64,000 bases of DNA from Stieleria tagensis (GCF_024129865.1 NZ_JAMYFE010000076.1:32227-96226), one strand, 5' to 3'; counted from the first letter of the stretch, positions 1 through 8,303 are shown. Numbers and translations are program-made. The notes: a model not told the origin generated them from the sequence alone.

Positions 1-211
1 CTCTCCCAATGGGTGGCACGCCAAGCTGCACGCCCGCCCCGCCGGAGAGTGAAGAGATCGAAGTTGCGATTTGCCGATCCATTTGAGTTGAAACGTCAGT
101 TTAGCGTTGGCTTTTGTTCCTAGCCTCGGAGCGATTTCAGTATCCGGCGACTGACGCCGCCGGCAGTTATTTTGTCGCCCGCTGGGCTTTAAAAAGCGCT
201 AGCTTCAAAAC

Positions 212-1045
212 CTATGCGGTCGGGCCAGCGACCATCACCATCCAACCCAGCCCGAATTTGTCGGTGACTTGACCGTAGCAGGGTGACCAAAACGTTTTCT
301 GCAGCGGCATGTCAATGGTTCCGCCAGCGGCCAATGCATCCAGTGCATGATGGGCAGCGTTTTCGTCGGGTACGGTGAGCGCCAGTCGAAACCCAGAAAA
401 ACGGGTCGCGTCGTTGCAGCCATCGGAACCCATCAGGGTCATCGATCCGATCGTGAACGTCGCATGCATGACTTTGTTTTCAAACCCGTTTTGCAACATG
501 CCCTCGGGCAGCGGATCGGGGCTGTCGCTGAACCGCATCATCATTTGCACGTTCGCTCCCAAGGCCTGTTTGTAGAACTCCAACGCCTCCTCGCAGCGGC
601 CGGCAAAAAACAGATAGGGCTGCGTGGTTGAACCGTTGAGCATGGCATGTGCAAAAACTCGAGCTTCCTGTTGCCGTAGCTCCGGTGTGAATTCCTCGCC
701 AAAATCCTCCGCTTCGAACACGGGACGAATCTCAATTTCACCTGCCTGGAAGGGACTCTTCTTGACCCAATCAACCGCCTCGTCCATCGATGCAACCTCC
801 CAAATCCAGAACCCGGCGATCAGTTCTTTGGTCTCTGCGAAAGGACCATCGGTCACCACACGTTGGTGACCGTCACAGGCAACTCGCTTGGCCTTGGATG
901 TCGGATGCAACCCTTCGCCACTGCGCATCACGCCGGCTTCGGCCAAGGCTTGGTTGAAATTCCCCATTTCGGTCAGCAGTTGTTCACTGGGCATTCTGCC
1001 GGCCTCGGAATCGTCGTTTGCTTTGACCAGTACCATGACTTTCAT
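212..1045 (-). CDS. YCII-related / VOC (PhnB-like) fusion protein
   Basis: This 277-residue protein has two parts. Residues 1-95 match the YCII/DGPF family: start MKVMVLVKA and motif DGPFAETKE at 66-74. Residues from about 140 match PhnB-like glyoxalase/VOC proteins (YLFFAGRCEEALEFYK and a typical closing GQVTDKFGLGW). DGPF proteins are often encoded beside ECF sigma factors, but none is adjacent here. The open frame extends 11 codons further upstream, but the ATG at 1045 places the conserved MKVMV at the N-terminus, so I chose it. The substrate is unknown; VOC proteins of this type often lack demonstrated enzyme activity. The fold assignment is firm and the function is not. Confidence 0.85.
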   Translation of the reverse strand: MKVMVLVKANDDSEAGRMPSEQLLTEMGNFNQALAEAGVMRSGEGLHPTSKAKRVACDGHQRVVTDGPFAETKELIAGFWIWEVASMDEAVDWVKKSPFQAGEIEIRPVFEAEDFGEEFTPELRQQEARVFAHAMLNGSTTQPYLFFAGRCEEALEFYKQALGANVQMMMRFSDSPDPLPEGMLQNGFENKVMHATFTIGSMTLMGSDGCNDATRFSGFRLALTVPDENAAHHALDALAAGGTIDMPLQKTFWSPCYGQVTDKFGLGWMVMVAGPTA

Positions 1046-1192
1046 CGGAAATTCTCTCTCTCTAAAAAGGTTGTCCATTCAACGGCTGATGAATCATCCG
1101 CGACTAGAGACTGATCGATTGGCCGGTCTGGAAATCGACATCCGAATCGAAAAAAGGGTGGCTTGTCGCCCGCGGCCGATCGATCTCAAATC

Positions 1193-1215
1193 CGGGTCGC
1201 TGGCCAAGTGACCCG
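1193..1215. promoter_or_regulatory. Hairpin in the divergent promoter region before pheA
   Basis: The 242-bp region between the divergent YCII-VOC and pheA genes contains a perfect 6-bp inverted repeat, CGGGTC (1193-1198) and GACCCG (1210-1215), with an 11-nt spacer. An AT-rich TATATT lies just downstream at 1223-1228 and could be a -10 box for pheA. The arms are visible; the regulatory role is a guess. I see no T-box or leader-peptide attenuator. Confidence 0.3.
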
Positions 1216-1287
1216 TGTCCTCTATATTACGGCGCCGATCCGCCGAGTATCCGTCTTGTCATCTCCACCAGCCAGTGCGTCTCGCCA

Positions 1288-2373
1288 GTGAATCCATCAA
1301 AACCAACCGACCCCGCTGAATTGCTGGATCCGATCGATTTGGAAATCGCCCGTTTGATCGGTAAACGGACGGCACTGGTCCGCGAAATTGCAGACCAAGA
1401 CGCATTGGCACCGGTCGGACAGGAAAATGCCCGCCTCGAGAGACTACTGGACTCGTTGCGCAGCGCGACCGGTGGACCCGACGGCTTGAGTGATTCCGCC
1501 ACCGAGTCGCTACGGTTAACCTTGCGTCACATCGCCAGCCACTCTCGCGGACAAATCGATTCCCGCAGCGTCAGCTTTCTCGGCCCCCAATACAGTTACA
1601 GCCATCTTGCTGCAATCAAGTATTTCGGTGAATCAGCAGCACTTGCACCGGTGACCAGTATCCCGGCGGTTTTCGATGCCGTTCATCGGGGAGATGCTAA
1701 AAGTGGTTTGGTGCCGATCGAGAACAGCACCGATGGCCGCGTCGTCGACACGCTGGGGATGTTCGTCCGCCGCCACATGCAGATCTGTGGCGAAGTGCTG
1801 TTGCCGATCCACCACAATTTATTGGCCAGCGGCCAGCGTGATCAGATCACCGAAATTCACAGCAAACCGCAAGCACTGTCGCAGTGCCGCGAGTGGTTGG
1901 CAGCCAATTTCCCGCAGGCAAAACTGGTTGAAGTCAGTAGTACGACAGCAGCGGCAGAACTGGCGGCCGAACACCAACACATTGGCGCGGTGGCCAGTTT
2001 ACCGGCCGGCCGCGCGTATGGGCTGGAGGCACTCTCTCGCAACATCGAAGATCGCGCCGACAACGTGACTCGATTCGCCGTGCTTGGACGCGACGAGACA
2101 CACCCCACTGGCAAAGACAAAACGTCGTTGCTGTTTCAGGTCCATCATCAACCCGGTGCACTGGCAGCTGCAATGACCGTGTTCCGCGATGCGGAATTGA
2201 ACTTGACCTGGATCGAATCGTTCCCGCTGCCAGGATCTCGCAACGAGTACCTGTTCTTCGTCGAATTCGCCGGGCACCGCGGGGAGCCGAATGTCGCCGC
2301 CGCCATCGATCAACTCGGCGGAATCACATCACGGCTGGAGACGCTGGGGTCTTACCCGGTGGCGGTGCTGTAG
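1288..2373 (+). CDS. pheA: Prephenate dehydratase (P-protein-like) with ACT domain
   Basis: Converts prephenate to phenylpyruvate in phenylalanine synthesis. The 361-residue length and order match bifunctional P-proteins: an AroQ-like helical segment (about 8-85), a prephenate dehydratase domain starting at SFLGPQYSYSHLAA (about 95) with IENSTDGR (about 143) and the catalytic NVTRF motif (about 262), then a C-terminal ACT domain from about 277 with GAL and an ESFP variant of the ESRP phenylalanine-binding motif. Feedback inhibition by phenylalanine is therefore likely. The AroQ part appears to lack some expected catalytic residues, so chorismate mutase activity is doubtful. The start is GTG; the gene stands alone. 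Confidence 0.93.
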   Translation: MNPSKPTDPAELLDPIDLEIARLIGKRTALVREIADQDALAPVGQENARLERLLDSLRSATGGPDGLSDSATESLRLTLRHIASHSRGQIDSRSVSFLGPQYSYSHLAAIKYFGESAALAPVTSIPAVFDAVHRGDAKSGLVPIENSTDGRVVDTLGMFVRRHMQICGEVLLPIHHNLLASGQRDQITEIHSKPQALSQCREWLAANFPQAKLVEVSSTTAAAELAAEHQHIGAVASLPAGRAYGLEALSRNIEDRADNVTRFAVLGRDETHPTGKDKTSLLFQVHHQPGALAAAMTVFRDAELNLTWIESFPLPGSRNEYLFFVEFAGHRGEPNVAAAIDQLGGITSRLETLGSYPVAVL

Positions 2374-2388
2374 ACCGCTGTATTCAAA

Positions 2389-2470
2389 CCGTTGGAGTTC
2401 AACCTTTAGGTTGCTCGGTATTGACGTGTTGAAACGCGACTGCGGCACGCTGAAGCGTGAACTCCAACGG
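2389..2470. repeat. 82-bp cruciform repeat, copy 1 (family A)
   Basis: Outer arms CCGTTGGAGTTCA (2389-2401) and TGAACTCCAACGG (2458-2470) are perfect 13-bp complements. Inside are two further palindromes, AACCTTTAGGTT (2401-2412) and ACGCTGAAGCGT (2447-2458), giving a cloverleaf-like fold. It lies between the convergent ends of pheA and the DUF1573 gene, so it may terminate both. A copy of identical length lies at 25425-25506. Confidence 0.85.
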
Positions 2471-2486
2471 TGACTGAGGGGTCGGG

Positions 2487-3542
2487 TTACTGGCCGACGC
2501 TGCCGGTGACAACGCAGGTGACTGATTTGCCACCTTTCAAATCGGTGTCGATACGAATCTCTTGCCCGATGCGACCGGGCGTATCGCCGGCATTAAATTT
2601 CAGTTTGACGAAATGCAGTTTCTTGCTGCCGCTAGGCGTGTCGAATTCGAATCGGTTGTCGGCGCAAACCACGTCGGAGATGGTAAATGGTTCATCGCCG
2701 CGAACGACCAACCGCTTTTCAATCGTCGCCCCGGGTTTGGCGGTGCCAAAACTGACGGCCGCTGGGGCAACGGTTAACGAAGGCCGAACACGACCATTGA
2801 TCGACATCTCGGTCGTCGGAAAATTGCGATCGTTGCTGATCAGCGTCAACCGTTCGCGAATGTCGCCTTCGGGCATCGAACCGAGCACCTTGACTCGCAT
2901 TCGGTAGCGGACCATTCCGGGCGTCTGCTTGGGGGGACTCAATTGAACCTGCAAATCGTCGCAGTGGCTGCGGACGTCGGTGATCTGCCACTGGCTATTG
3001 CCGGTGTGAGTGATCACGATGTCCTGTTCGGTGCCGGTCCCCGGTGCGATCTCTCCAAACGCGACTTCGGGCGGATCAAAGGTAATGTCCGTCCGGATAA
3101 ACCCGCTCACTTTCAATTGCACTTCGGCATAGTAGGGCTGGTCGATCACCACCGTGATCGTGGCCGATTTCTGGCCGATGAACGTGCTGGTGTTGAAGGT
3201 GGCAACGATCGATGATTTCTCGTGCGTTTTCAACGTGTCCTTGCTGACCGTGGGTGTCGTGCAACCGCAACTCGATCGCACCGCCGCCACATGAACCTGT
3301 TCTTCATAAAGGTTCGTGAATTCAAAGTGATACTCGCATTTGGCGCCACGGCCGACCGCACGAAAATCATGCTCGGTCGTCGCAAACATTTTGGCCGCCC
3401 AATTCTCGCTGCTCGAAGCCTGTGTCCCCGACGCCTGAGCCAAGACGCGGCCCGGCATCGCCGACAACAAAACGAAAACCATCGCCGCAAGAGACCACTC
3501 GGTGGCGCGGCGTGTGAATGATCCAGAGAAAAAATGAAGCAT
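2487..3542 (-). CDS. Exported DUF1573 domain protein
   Basis: A 351-residue protein with an N-terminal signal peptide (hydrophobic core AAMVFVLLSAMPG ending near ALA-type residues). The following region carries the DUF1573 hallmark S-C-G-C-T near residue 90, then repeated Ig-like (ASH/MSP-type) beta domains. DUF1573 proteins are abundant in planctomycetes and Bacteroidetes and of unknown function; a periplasmic or surface location is likely. The frame is open for another 19 codons upstream, but the ATG at 3542 gives a proper signal peptide. It lies about 70 bp downstream of Maf on the same strand. A second DUF1573 protein is encoded at 50712-51824. Confidence 0.8.
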   Translation of the reverse strand: MLHFFSGSFTRRATEWSLAAMVFVLLSAMPGRVLAQASGTQASSSENWAAKMFATTEHDFRAVGRGAKCEYHFEFTNLYEEQVHVAAVRSSCGCTTPTVSKDTLKTHEKSSIVATFNTSTFIGQKSATITVVIDQPYYAEVQLKVSGFIRTDITFDPPEVAFGEIAPGTGTEQDIVITHTGNSQWQITDVRSHCDDLQVQLSPPKQTPGMVRYRMRVKVLGSMPEGDIRERLTLISNDRNFPTTEMSINGRVRPSLTVAPAAVSFGTAKPGATIEKRLVVRGDEPFTISDVVCADNRFEFDTPSGSKKLHFVKLKFNAGDTPGRIGQEIRIDTDLKGGKSVTCVVTGSVGQ

Positions 3543-3612
3543 CAAATCGAACCGTTCGGTGGAAGTCGATTGCGGCGGCTGGGGGAAGATCACCCGCAAA
3601 CTTTAACAAATC

Positions 3613-4296
3613 TCATCGTTGTGAAGTAGGCAATACCGATCCTGAGGTATCTATGATTTCGGCTAATGAGTCAAAATTTTCCAGCATTTCTTTCAACCGC
3701 TCCATCGGCAGGCCGACGACGTTGCTTTCACTGCCGTCTCCGACGATGCGAATCCAGTCGTTTCCATCTTGGAATCCGAACCCTCCGGCCTTGCCTTCCC
3801 ACAGCAATGTTTCCAGGTAATCGGCGATCGTTTGCTCGGACAATTCCGACATTTGCAACTGCGTCCGCACGACATCAACGACACAGGCTGAATTTTTGGC
3901 CGACCACAGGCAAACACCGGTGTAGACATCGTGTTCGCGACCGCTGAGTGTGCGTAACATTTCTGCCGCGTGGCGTTCATCGACGGGCTTGCCCAGAATC
4001 TGTGCGTTGCAAGACGCCACCGTGTCGGCCGCCAAGATCATCGCATCGCTGTAGCGGCCGACCACGCTCTGAGCCTTGCGAAATGCATAGCGGGCGACCA
4101 GCTGCGGCGCCGTCTCGCGACTGCACATCCCACATTCGGCGTCGTCACTGGCCGGATCGATCGTGAATTCATAGCCCGCCGCAGTCAGCAATTGGGCACG
4201 CCGCGGTGAACCACTGGCAAGCACCAGCGGCAATCGCCCAGGAATCTCGGTCCTCGGCAGGTCATGCATCAACGGCAGGTCGTCAGAAATGGCCAT
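3613..4296 (-). CDS. maf: Maf family nucleoside triphosphate pyrophosphatase
   Basis: Maf proteins hydrolyse canonical or modified nucleoside triphosphates (dTTP, UTP or m7GTP depending on subfamily) and can arrest septation. This 227-residue protein shows the family motifs: LASGSPRR near the N-terminus, LAADTV with the catalytic Asp, and GKPVDERHAAEMLRTLSGREH then YTGV. Two starts are possible, ATG at 4296 or at 4269; the family normally begins just before LASGSPRR, so 4269 is equally defensible. A long frame upstream of 4296 encodes only a Pro-rich stretch opposite a G-tract and is unlikely to be translated. The subfamily, and so the exact substrate, cannot be told by eye. Confidence 0.92.
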   Translation of the reverse strand: MAISDDLPLMHDLPRTEIPGRLPLVLASGSPRRAQLLTAAGYEFTIDPASDDAECGMCSRETAPQLVARYAFRKAQSVVGRYSDAMILAADTVASCNAQILGKPVDERHAAEMLRTLSGREHDVYTGVCLWSAKNSACVVDVVRTQLQMSELSEQTIADYLETLLWEGKAGGFGFQDGNDWIRIVGDGSESNVVGLPMERLKEMLENFDSLAEIIDTSGSVLPTSQR

Positions 4297-4320
4297 GTTG
4301 ACAGAAACGACGGTGAGACA

Positions 4321-4345
4321 GGGACTCGGGGGGGGCGGGCGAGGG
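4321..4345 (+). other. G-quadruplex motif in the maf leader
   Basis: The plus strand carries four G-runs, at 4321-4323, 4328-4335, 4337-4339 and 4343-4345, with loops of 4, 1 and 3 nt, which fits the G3+N1-7 rule. It lies between the DUF3467 stop and the maf start, on the template strand of maf. The motif is seen; folding and effect are inference. Confidence 0.5.
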
Positions 4346-4388
4346 TGACGGTTCAGATGACAGGCGGGAAACCGATTCCCACGCGGCA

Positions 4389-5030
4389 CTAGCTATCGCT
4401 GGGACCGGGATTGTCGTCGGCCGGTGGCGAGGGCGGCAGGGCGTCCGGTGGGTTGCCACCCTGGCGACGTTGGTCGAACTGGCGAACGGCACCTTTGAGA
4501 GAATCCAACAATCGCGGCACCTGGCCGGCAGCCACAAAGACGCGTGCACTGACCGCAGACTGCGGGAAAAAACTGGTTAAAAAGTCCAGCCCGAACTCGG
4601 TCGCGCCATGTCCGATCATCACCCCGTTGGCATAGGTCCCACTGAGCACCTCATCGGGCATTTTCAGATCGTCGTAAATTTCCTGCGGGCTCGGGCGACG
4701 GGCATCCGGGTTGGGCGGTTGAGGCTGCGGCGAAACAGGGTCGCCGAATCGCTTGCGATACAGTTCCAAATTGGTCGTCAACGCTTCGATGAACTGCGGC
4801 ATCACCGGATGGGGAATCACCACCCGCGCGGCGACTTTGTGCGGCCGCCCGATCGTTTGCAGAAAATCGACGATGTATTCGCTCGGCCCCGTCATCACGA
4901 TCGCACCGGTGCTGAACGTCCCGCCGGCAACATGATCGGGAACGCGGGCCCGCAGCGGTGGATTCTGCGGTGGCTGGGATTCCGGCTGCCCGGGATCGGA
5001 AGGATCAGGCGTGAGGTCGTCAGATGACAT
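4389..5030 (-). CDS. Protein with two DUF3467 domains
   Basis: A 213-residue protein without signal peptide or membrane segment. Two related units are visible: GGTFSTGAIVMTGPSEYIVDF (about 36-56) followed by an AARVVIPHPVMPQFIEAL segment, and LSGTYANGVMIGHGATEFGLDF followed by SARVFVAAGQVPRLLDSL. Each matches DUF3467, which is normally a single short domain of unknown function. The ends and linker are Pro-rich and probably disordered. It is on the same strand as maf, 92 bp upstream, and may share its transcript. No catalytic motif is apparent. Confidence 0.75.
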   Translation of the reverse strand: MSSDDLTPDPSDPGQPESQPPQNPPLRARVPDHVAGGTFSTGAIVMTGPSEYIVDFLQTIGRPHKVAARVVIPHPVMPQFIEALTTNLELYRKRFGDPVSPQPQPPNPDARRPSPQEIYDDLKMPDEVLSGTYANGVMIGHGATEFGLDFLTSFFPQSAVSARVFVAAGQVPRLLDSLKGAVRQFDQRRQGGNPPDALPPSPPADDNPGPSDS

Positions 5031-5150
5031 TCGGAGGGACGCTGTGATTCTGGTGGAGGGCGCGGGCTAAAAAAGCGCTGCCGCGATCGGTCAAACACGC
5101 GATCGACCGCATCAGTCTAAAACTCGCGACCACGGACCGAAAGGAGTGAC

Positions 5151-5197
5151 TTGACAATCCTCCTCGCACCTTGTATCATTGAGTTAATACAAAGGTG
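5151..5197 (+). promoter_or_regulatory. Sigma-70 promoter with overlapping GntR operator
   Basis: TTGACA (5151-5156) and TATCAT (5174-5179) are separated by 17 bp, a near-consensus sigma-70 promoter. An inverted repeat, CACCTTGTAT (5167-5176) against ATACAAAGGTG (5187-5197), covers the -10 box and the expected start point. Its right arm includes AAGGTG, the probable Shine-Dalgarno of the GntR gene starting at 5203. Autorepression by the GntR product is the natural reading. Confidence 0.75.
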
Positions 5198-5202
5198 CAA
5201 CG

Positions 5203-5592
5203 ATGCTGATCCAAGTCCAATCCGGCAGCCAGCCGATTTACCAGCAAATCGTGGAGCAAATTCGCTTCCGAATTCTGTCCGGGCAGCTTGCCAGCGGTGA
5301 CGAGTTACCGACGATCCGCGGATTGGCGGAGTCGATTCAGGTCAACCCGAACACGATCGCCCGTGCCTATCGCGAGCTGGAACACGAGGGATTGGTCGAA
5401 AAACGCCGCACCACCGGCACCTTTGTTTCTGAGACGCCTCGCAAGATCAGCGCCGCGCGTCGACGCGCCTTGCTGGTCCCAGAGATCGACAAACTGCTGG
5501 TGCTGGCTGAACACTTGGGCGTCGAACCCAATGAGTTCCATGAGTTGATTGATTCACGTCGCAGTGCCATCGTGCAACAGGAGCCGCGCTGA
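5203..5592 (+). CDS. GntR family regulator, YtrA subfamily
   Basis: A 129-residue DNA-binding protein, the short YtrA type: an N-terminal winged helix (residues 1-75; motifs IYQQIVEQIRFRI, ELPTIRGLAESIQVNPNTIARAYRELE, GTFVSE) and only a short helical dimerisation tail, with no ligand-binding domain. YtrA regulators typically repress the ABC operon they lead, and this gene is followed at once by an ATPase and a permease gene. Its stop overlaps the ATG of the ATPase by one base (TGATG), indicating translational coupling. A palindrome over its own promoter (5167-5197) is the expected binding site. The inducing signal is unknown; cell-envelope stress or antibiotics induce several relatives. Confidence 0.93.
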   Translation: MLIQVQSGSQPIYQQIVEQIRFRILSGQLASGDELPTIRGLAESIQVNPNTIARAYRELEHEGLVEKRRTTGTFVSETPRKISAARRRALLVPEIDKLLVLAEHLGVEPNEFHELIDSRRSAIVQQEPR

Positions 5593-6548
5593 TGAGTTCT
5601 TTGTCTCCCCATGCGGTCGAAATCCGCTCGCTCTCACGACACTTCCGTGGCAAACCGGCATTGACCGACGTCACGCTGAACATTGATCACGGTTCGATCT
5701 TTGGATTGGTCGGACTCAACGGCGCCGGCAAGACCACCTTGATCCGACACCTGATCGGATCGATGAAGGCGTTGCACGGATCGGTCAATGTGCTGGGACA
5801 GGACCCGACCATCCGGCCGGAAAAATTGCTTGCTCGCATCGGCTACATGAGTGAAGAAGACTCGCTGCCCCAGTGGATGCGGGTCAACGATCTGATTCAA
5901 TTCTGTCGCAGCGTGTATCCGGGTTGGTCCGATCGCTATGCCGCCGAGTTGTGCGAAATGTTTTCACTCTCCCCAGCGGCAAAACTCAAATCACTTTCCA
6001 AAGGCGGACGCGCCCGTGCGGCCCTGCTGGCGGCGATTGCCCATCGGCCCGAACTGTTGATCCTGGACGAACCGAGCAGTGGCCTGGATCCGATCGCCCG
6101 CGCCGACATTTTAGAAGCGATCATTCGCACGACGGCTGATGAAGGCCGCACGGTATTGTTTTCGAGCCACTTGTTGGATGAAATCGAACGAGTCTGTGAC
6201 CACGTGGCTTTGCTGCACGATGGCAAACTGTTGGAATCGATCGCTGCAGACACGTTGCCCGATCGATACCTGCAGTGCTGGTACAAATCCGATGTCCCCT
6301 CAACGACTCCGCCGACCATTCCTGCGACCTTCGGACCCAGCGGCGACGGCACGGAGTGGTCGGTGTTGCTGGATTTGCAGCAGAGCAGGGGAGGGCCGGA
6401 CATCAGCGTGGAATCCGCTGGAACTCGCTGGGACTTGATCCGTAGCGAACCGGCAACATTGCAGCGTTGGTTTGCCGGTAGAGTCCGCACGTTGCCGAAC
6501 CGGCAACGGACCACAGTGGAAACAATGGAGGTCAACGAAAGTGTCTGA
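5592..6548 (+). CDS. ABC transporter ATP-binding protein (YtrB-like)
   Basis: A 318-residue ATPase with Walker A GLNGAGKTT (41-49), a signature of the LSKGG type usual in the GntR-linked subgroup rather than LSGGQ, Walker B LLILDEP (about 154-160), and an H-loop in SSHLLDE (about 191). The C-terminal 90 residues after the nucleotide-binding fold are an accessory extension. It should power the membrane protein encoded next, whose GTG start lies inside the last codons of this gene (8-bp overlap). By analogy with YtrABC-type systems it may export a lipophilic compound or antibiotic, or act in envelope homeostasis; the substrate is not determinable here. Confidence 0.92.
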   Translation: MSSLSPHAVEIRSLSRHFRGKPALTDVTLNIDHGSIFGLVGLNGAGKTTLIRHLIGSMKALHGSVNVLGQDPTIRPEKLLARIGYMSEEDSLPQWMRVNDLIQFCRSVYPGWSDRYAAELCEMFSLSPAAKLKSLSKGGRARAALLAAIAHRPELLILDEPSSGLDPIARADILEAIIRTTADEGRTVLFSSHLLDEIERVCDHVALLHDGKLLESIAADTLPDRYLQCWYKSDVPSTTPPTIPATFGPSGDGTEWSVLLDLQQSRGGPDISVESAGTRWDLIRSEPATLQRWFAGRVRTLPNRQRTTVETMEVNESV

Positions 6549-8268
6549 ATCCCTCGCTTTGGCACGGCTGTTAATCTCGCGGAATCGATTGCTGATCTCG
6601 CTTGCGGTCGGCTACCTGGTCGTGATTCATTTATCAGTGCTTGTCTACTGGGCCGGCGGTTTCGACGACGCCCTAGGCACCGAACAAGTGACAGTGGTTG
6701 CGATCCTGCTTGCATCGATGCCGCTGCTATTGATCACCGTGGGTTTGTTCGAATTCAACGATCACGGCGACATCAGCACTGGCGCCACGGGATATCACCC
6801 TTGGTTGCTGCGTTCACCGCTGAATTCGTGGACGCTGGCGGTCGTGCCGTTGGCGATGAAAACCATCTGGATTTTGTTTGTTGTTGCCACCGCCGCGACG
6901 ACCATTCGACTGACCGGTTACCCGCTGCAGCGGTGGTTGTTGCCGACGATCGGGCTGGCAACGTTACCGGCGATTGGCGCCTGGCTGGTCTGGCGTCCCT
7001 TTCGCTGGGACTACACCAAACTGACGCTGGTCGTCGTGATGATCGTGCCGGCCTATGGTTGGTTTTTACTTTGCGCAAGCCTGGCTCTCAACTTCGATCT
7101 GTCCAACAGATCCCCCGCGATCCTGCGCCATTCCCAACACCTGATCCCTGTGGCTTGGATCGTCGGCATGTCGTTGTACGTTTTGGCGGTTTGGTTGGCC
7201 TATCGCAGTGTCCGTTTGGCACGCTGCCATACGACTGGGCTACCGCGTGAGTCGGCTGGATGGTGGTTCGGGAGAACAACCGCTGACGATCATCAAGCCA
7301 TTGCCGCGACGGCAACAACGACTCCGCCGATACCAGCTGCGATCGTTTCACCGACACGAGCACTCCTACGTTTTGATCTGACAAAATTGCTGGGTGTTGC
7401 CGGGCGGATCACCGCTGTTTGTTGGTTGATTGGGGTTGGGTCTGTATCGATGATCCAAGTCCCCACCCTGCAGGAATTGATCGGCATGATCATTGTCTCG
7501 CTGTACCCGGGTGCGATGGCCAGCGCGTGGATCTTCGCTGGACGCGATGGACGCTTCTTGCCGAATCTGATCGCTGTGGCGCCGATTGCAAGTTCAACCG
7601 TGGTGTGGACGCGACAAGCAATGATCACGGCGATTTGGTATGCCGTGCTGGCCGGTGTCCCCCTGACGCTGTTGGTGTGGTGGTTGACCGGCCATGGTGA
7701 CAAACTGTTTTTCGCCTGGAACACTTCCATGCAACAGTCGTTCGCTGATCCGGATGCGGGCTGGAAAATTGCGTTGGCGTACACGCTCGCGGGAATCATT
7801 TTGGTGGCAAGGCACACCACCTGGTCCGTCGCCACAGAATCAACCGGCAATCAACGCTATGGACTATACAGCGTCGTGGGAAAAGTCTTGACCACGTTTG
7901 CCTGTCTCAGTTGGTTCCTGTACCACTTTTTGCGTTTCCCTAACTGGGAAGCCTGGCAAGCTTGGGGCTGGGAACAGATCAATCTATTGCCATCTTTACT
8001 GCCTTGGTTGCTGGCATTCAAACTAGCGTTGGTGGTTGCTGCGGCGATCGCGCTGTCGCGGTCGATGCTGACCACGCCAAGCACGTTGGCACTATTGTTG
8101 ACCGCCTACATCGTCGGCACGTTGGTTTGCGGTTACCTGTTTTGGATCTGGATCCCCAGCGATAACGTGTTGCTATGGCACTGTGTCGCCGCAACAGCGA
8201 TTGTGTTGCCGATCAGCCGGATCTTGGTCGCACCAATTTGCCTGGCTAGGAACCGCCATCGATCGTAA
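6541..8268 (+). CDS. ABC transporter membrane subunit
   Basis: A 575-residue polytopic protein with about a dozen hydrophobic segments spread over its length and no ATPase motif. I chose the GTG at 6541 (VSESLALARLLISRNRLL) because the longer frame would overlap the ATPase by 77 bp and adds a non-hydrophobic, low-quality N-terminus. The 8-bp overlap with the ATPase gene implies coupled translation and a 1:1 complex in the cytoplasmic membrane. The ABC-2-like organisation with an upstream YtrA regulator fits a drug- or envelope-stress exporter. The specific family could not be recognised by eye. Confidence 0.82.
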   Translation: MSESLALARLLISRNRLLISLAVGYLVVIHLSVLVYWAGGFDDALGTEQVTVVAILLASMPLLLITVGLFEFNDHGDISTGATGYHPWLLRSPLNSWTLAVVPLAMKTIWILFVVATAATTIRLTGYPLQRWLLPTIGLATLPAIGAWLVWRPFRWDYTKLTLVVVMIVPAYGWFLLCASLALNFDLSNRSPAILRHSQHLIPVAWIVGMSLYVLAVWLAYRSVRLARCHTTGLPRESAGWWFGRTTADDHQAIAATATTTPPIPAAIVSPTRALLRFDLTKLLGVAGRITAVCWLIGVGSVSMIQVPTLQELIGMIIVSLYPGAMASAWIFAGRDGRFLPNLIAVAPIASSTVVWTRQAMITAIWYAVLAGVPLTLLVWWLTGHGDKLFFAWNTSMQQSFADPDAGWKIALAYTLAGIILVARHTTWSVATESTGNQRYGLYSVVGKVLTTFACLSWFLYHFLRFPNWEAWQAWGWEQINLLPSLLPWLLAFKLALVVAAAIALSRSMLTTPSTLALLLTAYIVGTLVCGYLFWIWIPSDNVLLWHCVAATAIVLPISRILVAPICLARNRHRS

Positions 8269-8303
8269 GCGCAGGCTGGTGGGTTGCAGCGACTGTAGCC
8301 GGC

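Noticed and set aside
14-29. TGGCACGCCAAGCTGCA as a sigma-54 promoter
   Set aside because: The GG to GC distance is 11, not 10, and no rightward gene follows; the next gene is on the other strand.
2-52. Possible C-terminal end of an upstream gene (frame ending TGA at 50-52, reading ...NGWHAKLHARPAGE)
   Set aside because: Only 16 codons are visible and nothing can be matched; it may be real but cannot be supported from the window.
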